Assembly (NCBI GenBank): GCA_030435675.1
Contig: CM059623.1
Location: 11,564,092 to 11,628,091 of the forward strand
Direction of reading: 5' to 3'
Origin: Steinernema hermaphroditum
Lineage: Eukaryota > Nematoda > Chromadorea > Rhabditida > Steinernematidae
DNA length: 64,000 bases
The notes beneath the pieces are model-generated. The model searched no databases. It had not been told where the DNA came from and was given only the letters and a program-made list of their open reading frames with translations. Below are positions 1 to 12,622 of the stretch, in pieces (the first letter of the stretch is position 1; the number at the start of each line of letters is the position of its first letter). A program made the translations under genes and the position numbers.

Positions 1-370
1 TCCTTCTCCCGGATTTCATTCCTCGTACAGCGTTGATTTGCATGGGAGTTGTGTCCTCAGAGCATCGGCGTCGTCCAGGATGAATTCCAACTAGGTGTAC
101 CAATTCCCTCTAGAAGCCGGGAAACACAACGTTTTCCGAGAGCAATTACAATAGTATTGACCTTATAACGAGGTTCTACACATGTTCCCATAGTTCAGTT
201 GCAGATTTGGATATGGATTCAAGATCCAGACCGAGATCTGGGCGAGAATCGAAATGGTTGTATATTTACGAAAGAGGTACAAGGTACGAGGGGCAATGGA
301 CGATTAAATGCATTATCGAAATCCAACTAAATATTTAAAATCTCTATGAACTATCCAGTCTAATCTTCTG
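1..370. other. Region downstream of the first mevalonate kinase gene
   Basis: No open frame with protein-like content is visible on either strand here. It lies 3' of the minus-strand mevalonate kinase stop codon, so part of it should be the 3' untranslated region of that gene. I see nothing else that can be supported. Confidence 0.5.
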
Positions 371-3300
371 TCAGGCGGGCGTCGCATGACGGGAAGTGTG
401 CGTGGGGGTGACGGCTCTGGAAGGCGGGGGGAAGACGTTAGGTCGATCGAAGTGCCACGAGACGCCGGGACCACCGAGAACGGGCTGCCAGATCTCGTAG
501 CCGTGCTTGCTGAGCTCCTCTTCGATCATTGAGATTACGGTAGATGCTGTGTCTAAAGGGCAGTATGTGATGGAAAGCACTACGTGGCAGGAGTCACCTT
601 TCTTCAAGAAACCGAAGACACATCCACCACCGCCGGCTCCGGTGATCTTGGGGTAGATCCCGTAACGAGCGAGCAAAGTGCAAATCTGGTCCAGTTTGGC
701 GTGACCGACGCCCAGGGCGCTGAGCTGCTCATTACAGATCCGGCACAGTTCCTGTATGGATAAGTGTAAGTTTGAGAATATTGTAGGAAATAAGACAGGT
801 ATAGTCAAAGGAGAACATCCCAATGTGCCCGCCTCACATCGCCCTTGGTCTGGTAAGTTTATAGCCATTTTTGGTTCAGGTCATGTTAGCTAATCTGCAG
901 AAAAAAATGACCCATTCCAAGAGGCTTTTCGACTTCGATAGAAACGTCTTTTAGATCCCCGTTTTAAAACTTGCATTGAGTGGATTGTACGAATCAACGC
1001 TATCCTGCGAAGCCTTCTTCAAGACATCCACCGCCTTAAGTGAAATTGAATCGATCGTGTTGAAAATTCCGTTGATGATGTCGGGATACTGAAAGCAGAT
1101 CAAGTCCATCTCCACGTTATAACCACTGGAACCACCTCGTCCTGCTTCCGCTTGACCCTCTTCACCATCTCGCCGGTGCTTCTTTCGATCTTCGAATTGA
1201 CCAAAATAACTCGAAGTTCGGGAACACTGAACAGAATCGGCGGCTTTGCCACTTGATCACTTTGTCTTACTTGTGGAGTTGAGCGATAGGCTGGCCTTTA
1301 CCGTAGCTGGCGAGACCCCCAAATGTGCTCATCGTGGCGTCGAGGCCGGATGCACTGATGTGGATTATGGACTCGGCGGCTGCCGACCAATTCCTGATGA
1401 TCTCCAGATGGTGGTCGTCCCAGGTTAGGTCGCCACAGTCGTTTACCTGCAAGACTGGATTGCATCTCGACCTGAGTGCACATGGATACCGGTATCGATG
1501 GTGCGGGAATGATTCCAGCCGTTTGCAGAAGTGCCGTTGCAATGCAGACACAGTAAGCCCCTAAAGCCACCCTTTGATGTCATGCCATTCATGGCTGCTT
1601 TGCTACCTGATGATCCAAGGCCCACACACGACGATAGCTCACTTTTTACGGTAAGCTTAACCGCGAGAAGATCTCTTAAAACATCAATTAACTTCTGTCG
1701 CTCTACTGTCACGACGTGCTACTCTACGTGTAGAAGGTGTGAGCACAACTTACAAGAGGGTTTTCTCAAGGTGCTTCTTGCAAGTGGACGCGTGCATGTC
1801 ACCAGAAGAGGACAGGATGTCAATGCTGTAGAAAGATAGTATCACAGTCACAGCACACAGATAGGTTGTGAAAGCGTGCAAAACACACGGCACTACATGG
1901 CTCGATGACCACTCACCTTTTCCGTTGGAACACTCCGATCAAGAGGTACCAAAAGACAAGAAACGCCCTTTCGACCTTCTTGTGCTCGCCGACAATGCCG
2001 GCCATCTTCTGCGCCCAGGTGTAGCCATTCTCGAGATTCAGAGGACTGTCGTCTTCAGGCGGGCATTCGGCTGAAAGTGGCCGATAAATAATAGTTTATG
2101 TGTTTGGTATATATTGGGCAAAGTCCGAAAACGAGTTAGAGTGGACCAATGAGAATCGAGACTTGGACTCGTCTGAAGTTTCTAAAGGGCTCTCCGACTC
2201 GATTAGATACCGGAGTCGATTAACATCATTTGCTACGACAAAATCGTCGAAAATCCTATTATTAAAGTATTTTGATGACACCAAAAAATTGTAGCACTGA
2301 ACGATACTTTAAAAGATTAAAAAACAGTCCACGCGGTGGCTGTTTGCCAGGCAAACACTGTCACTTTCCCAAGCAAACTTCTCTGAAATCGGTCATTTTT
2401 TCGAAGTCTCGATTTCAGAAAAATACCGAGACTTCAATGTTCGGTCACACATGGATTACCGGATTCCATTTCAGAAAGTACCATAATTACGGTACACATG
2501 CAAGGAGGAAACGTTCTCCGCGGCCGTAGGCCTTTTCTATCGAAAGAGAATTAGTCGGAAAGACGGTAATAGAAGTAGACTTTCGAAGTCTCAAAAGTCT
2601 CAGACTTTAAATTTGGTCTCGGTCTCGGTTTTTTTTTAAGTTTTGGTTTGCATAGCTCTGTTTCCTACCGCTTCACACTGATTTCTACCACAAAATAACT
2701 GCCTCTATCTGCAATGATTGTCTGGTGAACAGAGTGTCTGATAGAGATATGTATAGGCCTTAGGAATCTACCGTGGAATGCTCTTCCTTTCTTAGTACGC
2801 AACTTTGTTCCTCTTACGACAACAATTCGTACTATAAATAAATCTGATTATCGTTCTCTCTCAAATCATGAATAAACATGAACATCTCTATAGCGGCGAA
2901 GCTGTGCTATAACAAAGTCGTCGAAAATCCAGATTAACAGATTAAAGATTTGCTGATTAAAAAAGCCACAGAGATCGCGACTTCGGTGACTGTCTGCTAG
3001 GCAAACACTGTCATTTTTTCCAAGCAGACATGTCTGAAATCGGTCGCTTTCCCACCAGAGCCGTGCAGTATAGATTTCGGAAATATTCTAAAAACCTCGA
3101 TGTTCAATCCCACTTTCGATCCTGCTGGATTCCATTTCATAAAGTATGGTAATTACGGTAAGAACGAAACGTTCTCCACGGCTGTATGCTTGGAAAGACG
3201 GTAATAGCAGTGGACTTTCGAAGTCTCGGTCACGTCTTGGCGAGACTAACATATTTTGATAAAGAATTAGAACAAATGGGGAAAAACTGAACTTTTAACG

Positions 3301-4383
3301 GATTAAAAACATAAAAAACTATGCTCTATCCGTCTTGGTCTCAGTTTTTACAAGTCGCGATTTGCATGGCTCTGTTTCCCACCGCTTCACACTGATTCCT
3401 ACGACAAAACGACAGCCCCTATCTGATGGTCTGTTGAGCAGAGTGTCTATCAGAGATACAGGCCTTAGGAATACCGCGAATTATTGGATTTATTTGACCT
3501 TATTTGATACATTTTTGTTTGTTTATAGTTAGTAAGTTCGATTCCTTCCTTCCCTTTTACGTAATTTTGTTCCTCTTACGACAACACTTCGTACTATAAA
3601 TAAATCTCATTATCGTCCACTCTCAAATCATGAATAAACATGAACATCTCTATAGCGGCGAAGCCAAATTTGGCGCAAATCCAAAACACTCAACAAGGGC
3701 ATTCGATGTTTTCACATTTGTGATGGAAACATCTTTATGTGTTCCCGAAACATCAGGAAGTGCGCTCGTTTGCATTTTAACTAAGGACGGACATACCATT
3801 AATCTGATCGATGATGTTCACGAGGTCTTTGAGCATCCACGTCTTCTCGACGCCCAAATCGGGCAAAGATAAGTATATCCTCCCATCCTTCGAGGTGAAG
3901 AGGCTGGCGTAGGTGCGCAGGTCGATCGAACCCGCTACGGCTGTCTGAAAAGAGGCGTTTGATGGGAATGTTTCTGACAGGTATTGGCACGGTATTAAGA
4001 AGTCTATTGATCTCTTTGATCTCTGCGGCGCTAAGCGGGCGTTTTGTCAAAACACTCTCTAAGCGGTCGCGGTTCCGCGAAAAAACAACAATAGAAATAT
4101 TGATTCTGCGAATCGAAGCGAAAGAAAACAGAAAATCCCACTTTTAGGCACGACCTATACGACGATTTTCCGACCGAACGTGGGAAGTTTCCTGGTTTTT
4201 CTTCGGACTTTTGGGAACTGTTCCCGTTTGAGTAGGTTGCAAAGAAGGCGTTACCTTTCCGCCGACGACAGCATGTTCGCCGAAGAGGATGATCTTGCCA
4301 GGAGCGCTGATGTAGAGTCCTCCGTGACCAGAAGTCAGCGACCGCATCGGCGACGCCGTGGGGCCATTCCTGCTGCTGTTCAT
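371..4383 (-). CDS. Mevalonate kinase, paralog 1 (10 exons, 420 aa)
   Basis: Phosphorylates mevalonate with ATP in the isoprenoid pathway that feeds ubiquinone, dolichol and protein prenylation; cytosolic in other animals. Exons in coding order: 4383-4255, 3944-3797, 2070-1917, 1674-1607, 1560-1490, 1446-1271, 1226-1136, 1088-999, 751-598, 552-371; joined they give 421 codons with no internal stop. GHMP motif 1 (SAPGKIILFGEHAVV, Lys30) lies in exon 1, GLGSS in exon 4, the SGLD catalytic aspartate with the upstream AAAES glutamate in exon 6, and ITGAGGGGC in exon 9. The start is the first ATG after a TTGCAG acceptor near 4400, which could be a trans-splice site. Intron 2 is 1.7 kb and filled by a tandem repeat. 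It resembles paralog 3 more than paralog 2. The donor of exon 8 (position 999) was chosen because it keeps phase. Family call is secure; individual splice sites are inferred. Confidence 0.88.
2229..3662. repeat. Tandem pair of ~0.7 kb diverged repeat units inside an intron
   Basis: Unit 1 (about 2229-2903) and unit 2 (about 2908-3662) share their order of landmarks: a CGTCGAAAATCC start, a GGCAAACACTGTCA block, a stretch ending in GAAATCGGTC, and a common end that reads AATCATGAATAAACATGAAC followed by ATCTCTATAGCGGCGAAG. The units differ by many substitutions and small indels, so the duplication is not recent. Both lie wholly inside intron 2 (3796-2071) of mevalonate kinase paralog 1. No coding frame is shared between the units, so this looks like non-coding repeat DNA. 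Confidence 0.75.
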
Positions 4384-4399
4384 CGCCGCCACCGCCGCT

Positions 4400-4930
4400 C
4401 TGCAACGCAAATCACCATTCGTCAAATCACGGGGAAAAGGGCGCCGACAGCCGACGACAACAATTGGCTCGCGAAGTTGTCGTCTCCGCCGGCGCCAAAT
4501 CCGCTAAATTCCGCCCGCGCGGACCTTCTGAAGGAGCGCCAAATTCGGCGCTCCGAATCGATTCGGAAATTCGCGCAATTGATCACCACGGCGTCGAGGT
4601 GAATAATTCAACCCGTCGAGAGTTTAAGCGGCGCCGTCGGCGAATTCGGACGCGCCGACGACAGCGAGGAGAGGAGGATGTCGCATCGCTTGTCAAGCGT
4701 GCACGCACTTTTGCAGACGCGTCGTCGCTTTACACCGAACTCAAAACAAGTGAATCAGTTGGCGACAATATCGATTACGAAACGGCGACGACGAATTTGC
4801 AAAGTGGCGAAAGGGACGCTAATGGGGCGACGCGAACTTCCGAGTTTGTCTTCGTGGGTATCGCCAAGCAACGCGTTCGCACTTCCACTCCACTTTGCCA
4901 TTTGAGCGAATGACGAAGGCGGAACTGGTG
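4400..4930. promoter_or_regulatory. GC-rich 5' flank of mevalonate kinase paralog 1
   Basis: This 0.5 kb block upstream of the minus-strand start is much richer in G, C and CpG than its surroundings and is full of GGCGCC-like and GACGACA words, including a short inverted repeat around 4455-4485. Open frames exist on both strands but their composition (Arg/Ser-rich) looks like by-products of GC content. Its position suggests a promoter or 5' untranslated region. No core promoter element was identified. Confidence 0.4.
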
Positions 4931-7900
4931 GATTTATGATGACGACAGGGAGTTCCCATAGTTAACTAATAAATGATAGGAGCAAAAAGTGCTATTTGAT
5001 GCAACAGCATTTAGTGTTCGACGAAAGCTTTTAAATCAGGACACACAAGTCGGAAAGAAAGCGGTGGATTACTTGCAAAGTCATTTGTTATACCAGTATG
5101 GTAGGACAACCAAATTTTGGCCCCACTCTATAAACGCACATTCAGGATTTGGCAGTCAGGCTTGGCTTACAATGCCAGGCACCGGTTCCTACTTTTCTTC
5201 TAAACGAGGTAAAAGAAGGCAACAATCGAGCACAACAGTAAAGCCTCGAAGATTGACTTTCCCTATACCAATGAAACGTTATATCTGGACCAGTACCCGT
5301 ATCTCGACTTCTGCTAAAAGCTCAGAAGCAGATGAAAACGATTGGGGTATATGTGGTGTTGTCGGATACCTAAAAATGTTCGACTCTATTAAGGAATAGT
5401 GACCAAAACAGCATTGAATTGACAAAATATTTATTTATATGGACAGAACTCAATTTTTAATCTTCTACCTTTTTTAACCTAAATATTCGATATTCGTGAA
5501 AATACGAATTATTCGACACAAAAATACAAAAGCGAACTGCCACTTAAGATGTAAGGACTCAATAGAAATTCACAATGGCAGTCCTGGATTCAAATTGGAA
5601 TCGAATTATTCGATTCGACAACTCTATACGAATGGTCTTCCGTGCTTTTTTAAACTTGACCTGCCTTCATTAATCTTATGTGAAAAATATAGCTATCGTC
5701 ATAGAACTTGATCCAAATTTTTAGGCGATTTACTGGTTTACTAACATAAAATATGGAGTACAATACAAAGCGAGAATCTTTAAAAGCCTCTTGGACTCTT
5801 CGAAAGCCTTATGCTCGTTCCGAAGCACCAGATTGATCATATTTTCATATTTTGTATAGTATTGCTGTTTTTTTCATGTTTTTGCACATCTTATATAAGT
5901 ACTTTCAAAGTTTTCCCATAATTTAACGACTACATCTTTCTGTGTCTAGGATTGATCGGTGGTCAAAAAATCTGCCACTAGTATGGATGGGCTATTCGTA
6001 ATAATCGGCATCGCACAAGAACGAATCATAAAAACGTATCAGGGATAAACAGTACATGCTGCCAACACATCTTTTTAAACTTGCAATTTCCTAATAACAC
6101 GAATATTTTATCGTTTGCACTTAAAGTGCTTCATGTTTATGGTTTTACTTAGAAGCCACGGGGATGAGGGGACTTTGAGAAATCGGCTTACCAAGCCACC
6201 CCTAGAATAGCGTCTATCCACAATAGAATTTACACTATTTTTCGAAAAATCTATGGACTGTGATTACCGTGCCAGCCTAAAATGGAGAGAAGGGTTGTTT
6301 CATCTTAGAACGAGGTAAATATTTTTTAATGTTTTCTATACAAAAATTAGTGAAAGATCCAAAACAGGATGGGAAACAAGGAACAGCACAACTAATGTCC
6401 GGCATTCTCACAGCGATAAGCATCAAGTGAACGTCAAAAAACGCCTCTGACGTCGTAAAACTTGTTTTCGCCATCGAATGTATCATGCGCACTAGTTGTT
6501 AATCTTCTCCCTCAACGCCTGCCTATGGCTTTTTCGTGGGTATTACCATTTACACGACTGAAAACATAAGGAAGGTAACGGATAATTATAGATAGAAGCA
6601 GGTTATGTAACTTATGTCCATTTAACCTCGAGGAATATGAAGTAGGATAAATATTTACCTGGTAAGATATTAGAGTTCACTCGTACAAAAACTGGCAAAA
6701 GGCACGCATACGTTAGTACAAATCGGCTTTCTGGAGCAAAAACAAAGCTGTCTTTGATCATTGGTGCGCTTAGAGAGCTCTGAAATTCACGCCTCTCTCT
6801 TCAGTGGCACGTTTGGCCCCTTTTGAGCTAAATGTCGGGAAATTGACTCGAAATGATAGGTTAGAACGATTTAACATGAAAGTCATAACTTTTAAGGCTT
6901 CAGGATTTAAAACAGCTTTGGACAATCGGAGCACAGTGCAATAGAAACACTGCTGACAACAAAGAAATCCCTGATGGCGCGATAGCTTACTTAGAATTTC
7001 AGATATGGATAAGAATTGGGTTGTTTTCGTGGTTCGAAGAATCCACGGATACAAACTCGTGGTCAGCTGTAGCGAAAATAATCCAATTAAGATAATTAAA
7101 ATAATGAAATTAATTGCGTTGTGTATCTTCCTATTCGCGAATTCTTTGGCCACCCAAGGGTGCCAATTTATGTTCACGTTTTAAATTCGGACAGTTTGAG
7201 TTCCGTCTAGATGATACATAGTAGGCATTTCATTGATACCATGGAAGATGAACACTTTGCCTTGATGGAGTCGATTTCTCATATTTGATTTGTCTCAAAA
7301 GTAGTTATTACTGAGTGTTTGAACAAGTGACCTCAGCTTCATAATGTAATTATACCTGCTCTTCTTTGTACAGCAGGAGACATTCATAAAGTTGGGTGAT
7401 GGTAAACGTTCAGAGGAAAATAGAGCATCTGGATTGCTCAGCACATGTTATTTCTCCACTATATAAACAGAGAACCGATAGGTCCGTTGGCCTTTCTGTG
7501 TGCTTTCCCTCCGCTTGAGAGCGGTTGGAATGATCATCGAGGAGCGGTCGGATTCAGACAAAATTGGGATCCGGGCGGACATCTAATGGACCTCGACCGA
7601 GTATAAAGAAACGTTTGCAGTGAGCTACACAGACAGTTCAGATAAGACCGGTTCACTGCCCCTATAGGTCTGGAGCCGCAAGGCCATCTATTTGTTTGCT
7701 GGGTTAGACTTGAAGACAAAAGGTTTTTTTATCACCATTCTTTCCACCGTCACGCCTTTTATGTAACTATCGGCAGGCTACTAGTATCTTGGGGCCGCAC
7801 TCATCCTTAACACCCAAAGGGTAGCAGCTGGTTGCTTGCATACCGCAGGGGCTACTTGATCCTCAACACCAAAAACAGGAGCGAAATCACGCATAGACGC

Positions 7901-9346
7901 GTAGCAGAACTGGTGAATTTTATAGTATAAAGAACCACAAAATGTAATTTAAAAACAGAACTGTGCATAGAGAACCAGGAGAACTGATACGGTACATCAA
8001 ACGACTATTTGCTATGGCATAGCGCAGCATGGAGCAATCGCACCTCCTATGAGTCTCTGTGTTCGTGCTTGGGAATACTTCAAAAGATCCGATGTTTTCG
8101 TGAAAGTAGGAGAAACATATGTAAACAAACAATGTCGCAGTGTTTATCAACTGCCCCTCGTTGGTGGAACAACACGCCTTCGTCTGTCTTTTCGTTAGAA
8201 TAGCTCTCGCGGTGACAAAAAACGCGAGTTTCTGAAGCAGTTTGAGTCAAATGATCCACAAGACAGACGAGGTTTCCAGTGCGCAAACGAATAAAACTAA
8301 AGGAAAGGGGTTAAATTACCCCGGGATAACAGCCGACGTCATCGAACGCAATTAGAATAATGGCAATCGAGCAGATTGATGTATATCATTATGGGCTTCC
8401 GACAGGTTTTGAACCTGAATTAAAGGGGTAATAGGAGTCGGATATAAATTTTATGACAAACTGCATCTAGACAACATGAAAACAAAGAAAGTTATGTTAT
8501 TCCATAAATTTATCCACTACAACTTCCTCTTGGAAATCTTATGGAAATCGACCCCAGAAGAAATCACATATTGGACCATGAGAGGCGATACAAGACCACA
8601 GACAGAGAGTTAAAGACTTAGAGTACTCAAACGTAGCCACTCAAATGGAGATACAAAGCGCGGCGCTATGAAAACTGATAAAAATTTCACGAAACCCGTA
8701 AACAGATAGTGCACATTTTAATATATTCCGTCGTGTTTTCAAGTTGGAATGTATGTACTCTAGGCGAAAACATCCAAAACATTGTCAATTAACTGGACCA
8801 CACAACGGGTGGCTTGAAATGCCTCGTTGATGACATCACCAAAACTGGACCCTTTTCTCTCGGAAACCATGTAAATTTACTTTATTCCCGGCTAAACGTC
8901 GGATTCAGTTTTCTTCCACTAAGATCTCACGCACACAATGGATGCCGTGAAGCGAAGGAACGAAAGTGCGATGAATACCACACTTTGTTGTCTACGAGAC
9001 TACAATGGATGTGACGAACCAGACTCATGGAAGCTTCCAGAAAGAAGTCTAGACAGACAGTGCATTTGCAGGATTGATTCTTTGTTCTTGCTGTTTACTT
9101 GCGGATCGATCGCTTTTCGTTTGAACGCTATTGTGCGCAGTTCAGTCGGAAGAGGAATCCTTTCGGCGCCTTTCGGCAGCGGTCAACTTCCGTTTTAAAA
9201 ACACCGAATTCCTTTTCTTCTGCGTACAGCCATGTTGTGTCTATGTTATTTGCACCGCCGATCACACTGTGATAAAAGACTGTTCTCCAGGCTTCCAGAC
9301 AGTTCACAAATTCACAATTGGTTGAAGTTTAGATTGAATTCTCCAA
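4931..9346. other. Intergenic DNA between mevalonate kinase paralogs 1 and 2
   Basis: About 4.4 kb of mostly AT-rich sequence with only short frames on either strand. The longest (4989-5399, plus strand) begins at GTG rather than ATG, has no recognisable domain and is probably chance. I found no tRNA, no transposase and no clear repeat pair in this stretch. The part next to 9347 should include the 3' untranslated region of paralog 2. Confidence 0.4.
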
Positions 9347-10753
9347 TTAACATTTATTTATCAGATCGAAAGACCTTAGGTGTCCCATGCGGCCAATGGC
9401 TCCAGGGCCACCCAAGGTGGGTTGCCACAACTCGCACTCTATCTTCTTCAGTTCCTCCTCAATGTCTGCTAGCACGGCCGAAGATGACCCTGGCTCGATG
9501 AAACCGAATACGCATCCACCACCACCTGCTCCGGTGATCTTTGCAACGATCCCGAACCGAGCAAGAAGGTCGCAGATCTGGTCCGACTTCGCATGACCTA
9601 CTCCCAGTTGTTTGAGCCTTTCGTTGCACTTACCACAGAGGTCCTAAATTCGAATTTTATTAGAAACGTGTCGCTTCTCTGGCACATACGCTCAACAGCT
9701 CGTGTGAATCATTCCTGGACTTCAGCGCTTCCACAGCTTTTGATGAAATATCGTCGATTTCATCGAAAATTTCATTTGTCCCCACAGGATCCTCATCTAA
9801 CCTCCGTCTGACTTTCTGCACCATATCCCCAGCACCTCTTTCTACCTTTGAGTTTACGAGAATAACTTGAACGTCAGAAGTGCTAAACGGAAGGGTTGAC
9901 TAGTGAAAGGTTCAGGTTAGACCTACTTGTGCAGCATGGAGACAGGCTGGCCCTTCTGATAGCTGGCGATTCCACCGAATGTGCTCACGGTGACGTCGAG
10001 TCCAGAGGATCCATTATGAATTAAGGACTCGGCAGAATGAGCCCAACTTTTGATGATTGTGAGATGGTCATCCTTCCATGTAAAGCTGTCATTATCTGGA
10101 AGTCTAGTGCTGGGTGCAGGAATGATATGTGCGGCCTGGAGGAGGGCTGCAGCGACACAAACGCAATAGGCTCCTGAAAAACGCGCTTTATGGTCCAGGA
10201 GGAGAATTGGTCCTTACCGGATGATCCAAGGCCGACACAAACTGGAAACTCGCTTTTGACGGTCAGCTTTAAAGATGTGAGATGTCTATAATAACTTGCT
10301 ACACGTGAAACGTTTCCAGGGCAAAACCTACCTTCCAGAGTGGAATATTCTGATGAGAAGATACCAAAAAACCAATACGGCCTTCTGGACCACTTCGTCT
10401 TCGTTTTCGAGGCCAGATATCTTTTGAGTCCAGTTTGTTCTGGAGAAGTATTCATCTCCCATTGGGTGATCTCCCGCGGCTGATTTGATGCTTTCACTGA
10501 TCGTCGTTAGATCCGTTATCGTCCATGTCTTCTCAAAATTCAAGTCAGGTAAGATCAATGCGATTATTCCATCGGCGGTGGGTAATAGATGTGCAGAGGT
10601 GCGAAGATCTACGGCTGCGGCAACGGCTCTCTAGAAGAAATTCATACCCAATAAAGTCAATGTATGCAACCGTACTTTTCCGTAAATGACAGCATGTTCT
10701 CCGAAAAGGATGACTTTTCCAGGGGCACTAACAGTGAACTCTGTTTGATTCAT
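9347..10753 (-). CDS. Mevalonate kinase, paralog 2 (6 exons, 393 aa)
   Basis: Exons in coding order: 10753-10676, 10630-10332, 10285-10218, 10173-9927, 9882-9690, 9643-9347; joined they give 394 codons without internal stops, close to the usual length of about 390-400 residues. The N-terminus is short and the P-loop-like GHMP motif SAPGKVILFGEHAVI starts at residue 9. GLGSS lies near residue 146, the SGLD catalytic aspartate near 204 with its upstream AES glutamate, and ITGAGGGGC near 333. All introns are 35-50 bp, unlike paralogs 1 and 3, which contain kilobase introns. Exon 2 is longer than in the siblings because it adds a hydrophilic linker (GDHPMGDEYFSR region). Sequence divergence from the other two copies is large, so this duplication is older. 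Predicted active kinase. Confidence 0.9.
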
Positions 10754-12622
10754 TGGTCAAACTGTATGCGTTAGAGCTGAACCAATGGAAAAGCTTATTT
10801 CATAGGTGTCTGTTCATATACGAACCGAAAGCAATGCAGATGAACGGACGCATTGCTTATGAAGTTTTTTTAAAGTTGTTTCGTATTAGCCGTAGTCGCT
10901 GGCAAGACGGTAGCAAAAACAAACTACAGCCTCTTGAAGTCGTGGTGGTCATTGTACCAACGGAGACGACCTCACCAAAATACGATCCTCTCCCGTCGAA
11001 GCAGTTTTCAATCACGGGTTTCAAATTGGGGATATTCAAAGAGGTCTTCTTGTCCCAGGCGATCGTCGGCAAAACGAACGTACATAGGAGGTACTTGGCA
11101 AACCTGTTGATGGAAGCGTACCGTACCTAGTGGACTGGACTTTACGGAGCCTATTCGGCGGACTGCAACGCAACAATTCGAGATATCAACTTCTGATGCT
11201 GACCATGAAGCGCTTTCAGCTGAAGACCCGTGTTTCTGATGACAGTGTGGCCGCTAAGCCGAATATTAAGCTGCAGACTGGTATGTCGCAGACCTTGATC
11301 TGATGAGCGCATCCCATGTGTGTAATTACCTAATTTAGGAGCACATCACACATGGGATGCACTCAGGAGTCCGCTTAGGAGTCCTAATAACGCAGCTTTG
11401 TGGCCAAAGTCGATCGGTTGGTTCCAGCCAGCTTGTTGATATTCCTGTTTATTTCACCAATGTCCACTCCTACCGATGTGTGTTATTCCAGCCTCACAAC
11501 TAATCAATTCCCTTAAAGTTCTGCAAATTTATGGTCATCATGCTCTAGACCGACTCGCAGGTGGTACGCACACAAAAGAGCCCAGATGATGATCTGCAAC
11601 TGCCGTTCGCGGTTCTGTTTATACTGGGTGGCCGCTAAGCTGAAGATTAAGTTGCAAACTGATATGTTGTAGATCTTGTTCCGATGACCGCATCCCATGT
11701 GCATATAATAATGCAGTTTTTCAGTCAAAATCGATCGGCTAGTTCCAGCTGGCTGGCTACGATTTCACTATGAATTTCTCATGGATTTCCGTTTCCAACG
11801 AACAGCTTTTTATCCCAAATATCAATGTTCTTATTTATCTTCGCTATGCGCCCTGCCGAAGTTTGTTCAGCTTCTGATATTCCTGTTTATTTTACAATGT
11901 TCGCTGCTTCCGATGCGTGTGGTATTCTATTTCTGCAGCTGATCATTTCTCGTGAAGTTTTGCTAATTTATGGCCATGTTCTACATCGGTTTTTCAGTCA
12001 TTAAGAATTACGAATGCAAATTTGGTTTTGTCTCTGGCCACCCAAGATAGATGGGTCATGAAGGGAATAATTTATTAAGTAGGCAGTGCGGTGGATTAGA
12101 AATTTGAGAGATATCTGTAAGTTATCCGCCTGACATATTCGCTAAGTTCCCCACGAGCACTAACAGCCGTGCCACCCTAACAGTGCAAATCGTAATGTAA
12201 TCCTTCTCTTGAGCACCAAATACGACGAAATAAATTGTGACAAATAAACGACAAAAATACGGTAGTTTGTTGCTTATTAATAAAACTTCTTCGAACACAG
12301 TTCAACAATATACGGAATAATATTTCGTAAAACTTTGGGCGTCTACGGCTAAGAGACCGACCAACGACTCACTGACTACTAGGGGACCTCTTCTCTCCTC
12401 AGCTCCCCAGCATAAATACCGAGTGTACACGAGAGAGGGGAGAGAAGAGGCCAGGAGGAACATCGCACATAAGAGAACAAATTTGAACAAATACAGTATC
12501 GAGGAGAACGTCTAGACGGGTACTGTACTCACACATGCATAGTCGGGACTCGCGCCGCTGGACGCGAGGGGCCATGAGCATATCGCGAAAGTGTCGTTTG
12601 GGAGCAACTAGGGAGGGAGCAG
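10754..12622. other. Intergenic DNA between mevalonate kinase paralogs 2 and 3
   Basis: About 1.9 kb with no gene that I can support. A 125-codon plus-strand frame at 10753-11130 begins at TTG and has no recognisable domain. The block 11248-12000 is a diverged direct repeat, listed separately. The segment next to 12623 should hold the 3' untranslated region of paralog 3. Confidence 0.45.
11248..12000. repeat. Diverged direct repeat pair
   Basis: Two units begin with the same words: GTGGCCGCTAAGCCGAATAT at 11248 and GTGGCCGCTAAGCTGAAGAT near 11627. Further shared landmarks follow in the same order: CGCATCCCATGTG, then ATCGATCGG-type words beside GTTCCAGC, then GATATTCCTGTTTATTT, then a TTTATGG block. 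Spacing between landmarks differs because of indels. The first unit also carries a 14-bp inverted repeat (11309-11322 with 11347-11360). Probably an old mobile or satellite-like element; no protein is encoded. Confidence 0.6.

Noticed and set aside
4989..5399. 136-codon plus-strand frame
   Set aside because: Begins at GTG, has no family resemblance, and the nearby sequence shows no splice or promoter signal.
7480..7730. Possible LTR promoter (GAGTATAAAGAAACG followed by a short leader)
   Set aside because: No TG...CA ends and no target-site duplication could be found, unlike the clear LTR at 61441.
8300..8420. GGTTAAATTACCCCGGGATA followed by ACAGC resembles part of large-subunit rRNA (a nuclear copy of mitochondrial rRNA)
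   Set aside because: Only about 20 bases match the conserved word; neighbouring conserved helices of the peptidyl-transferase region are not found.
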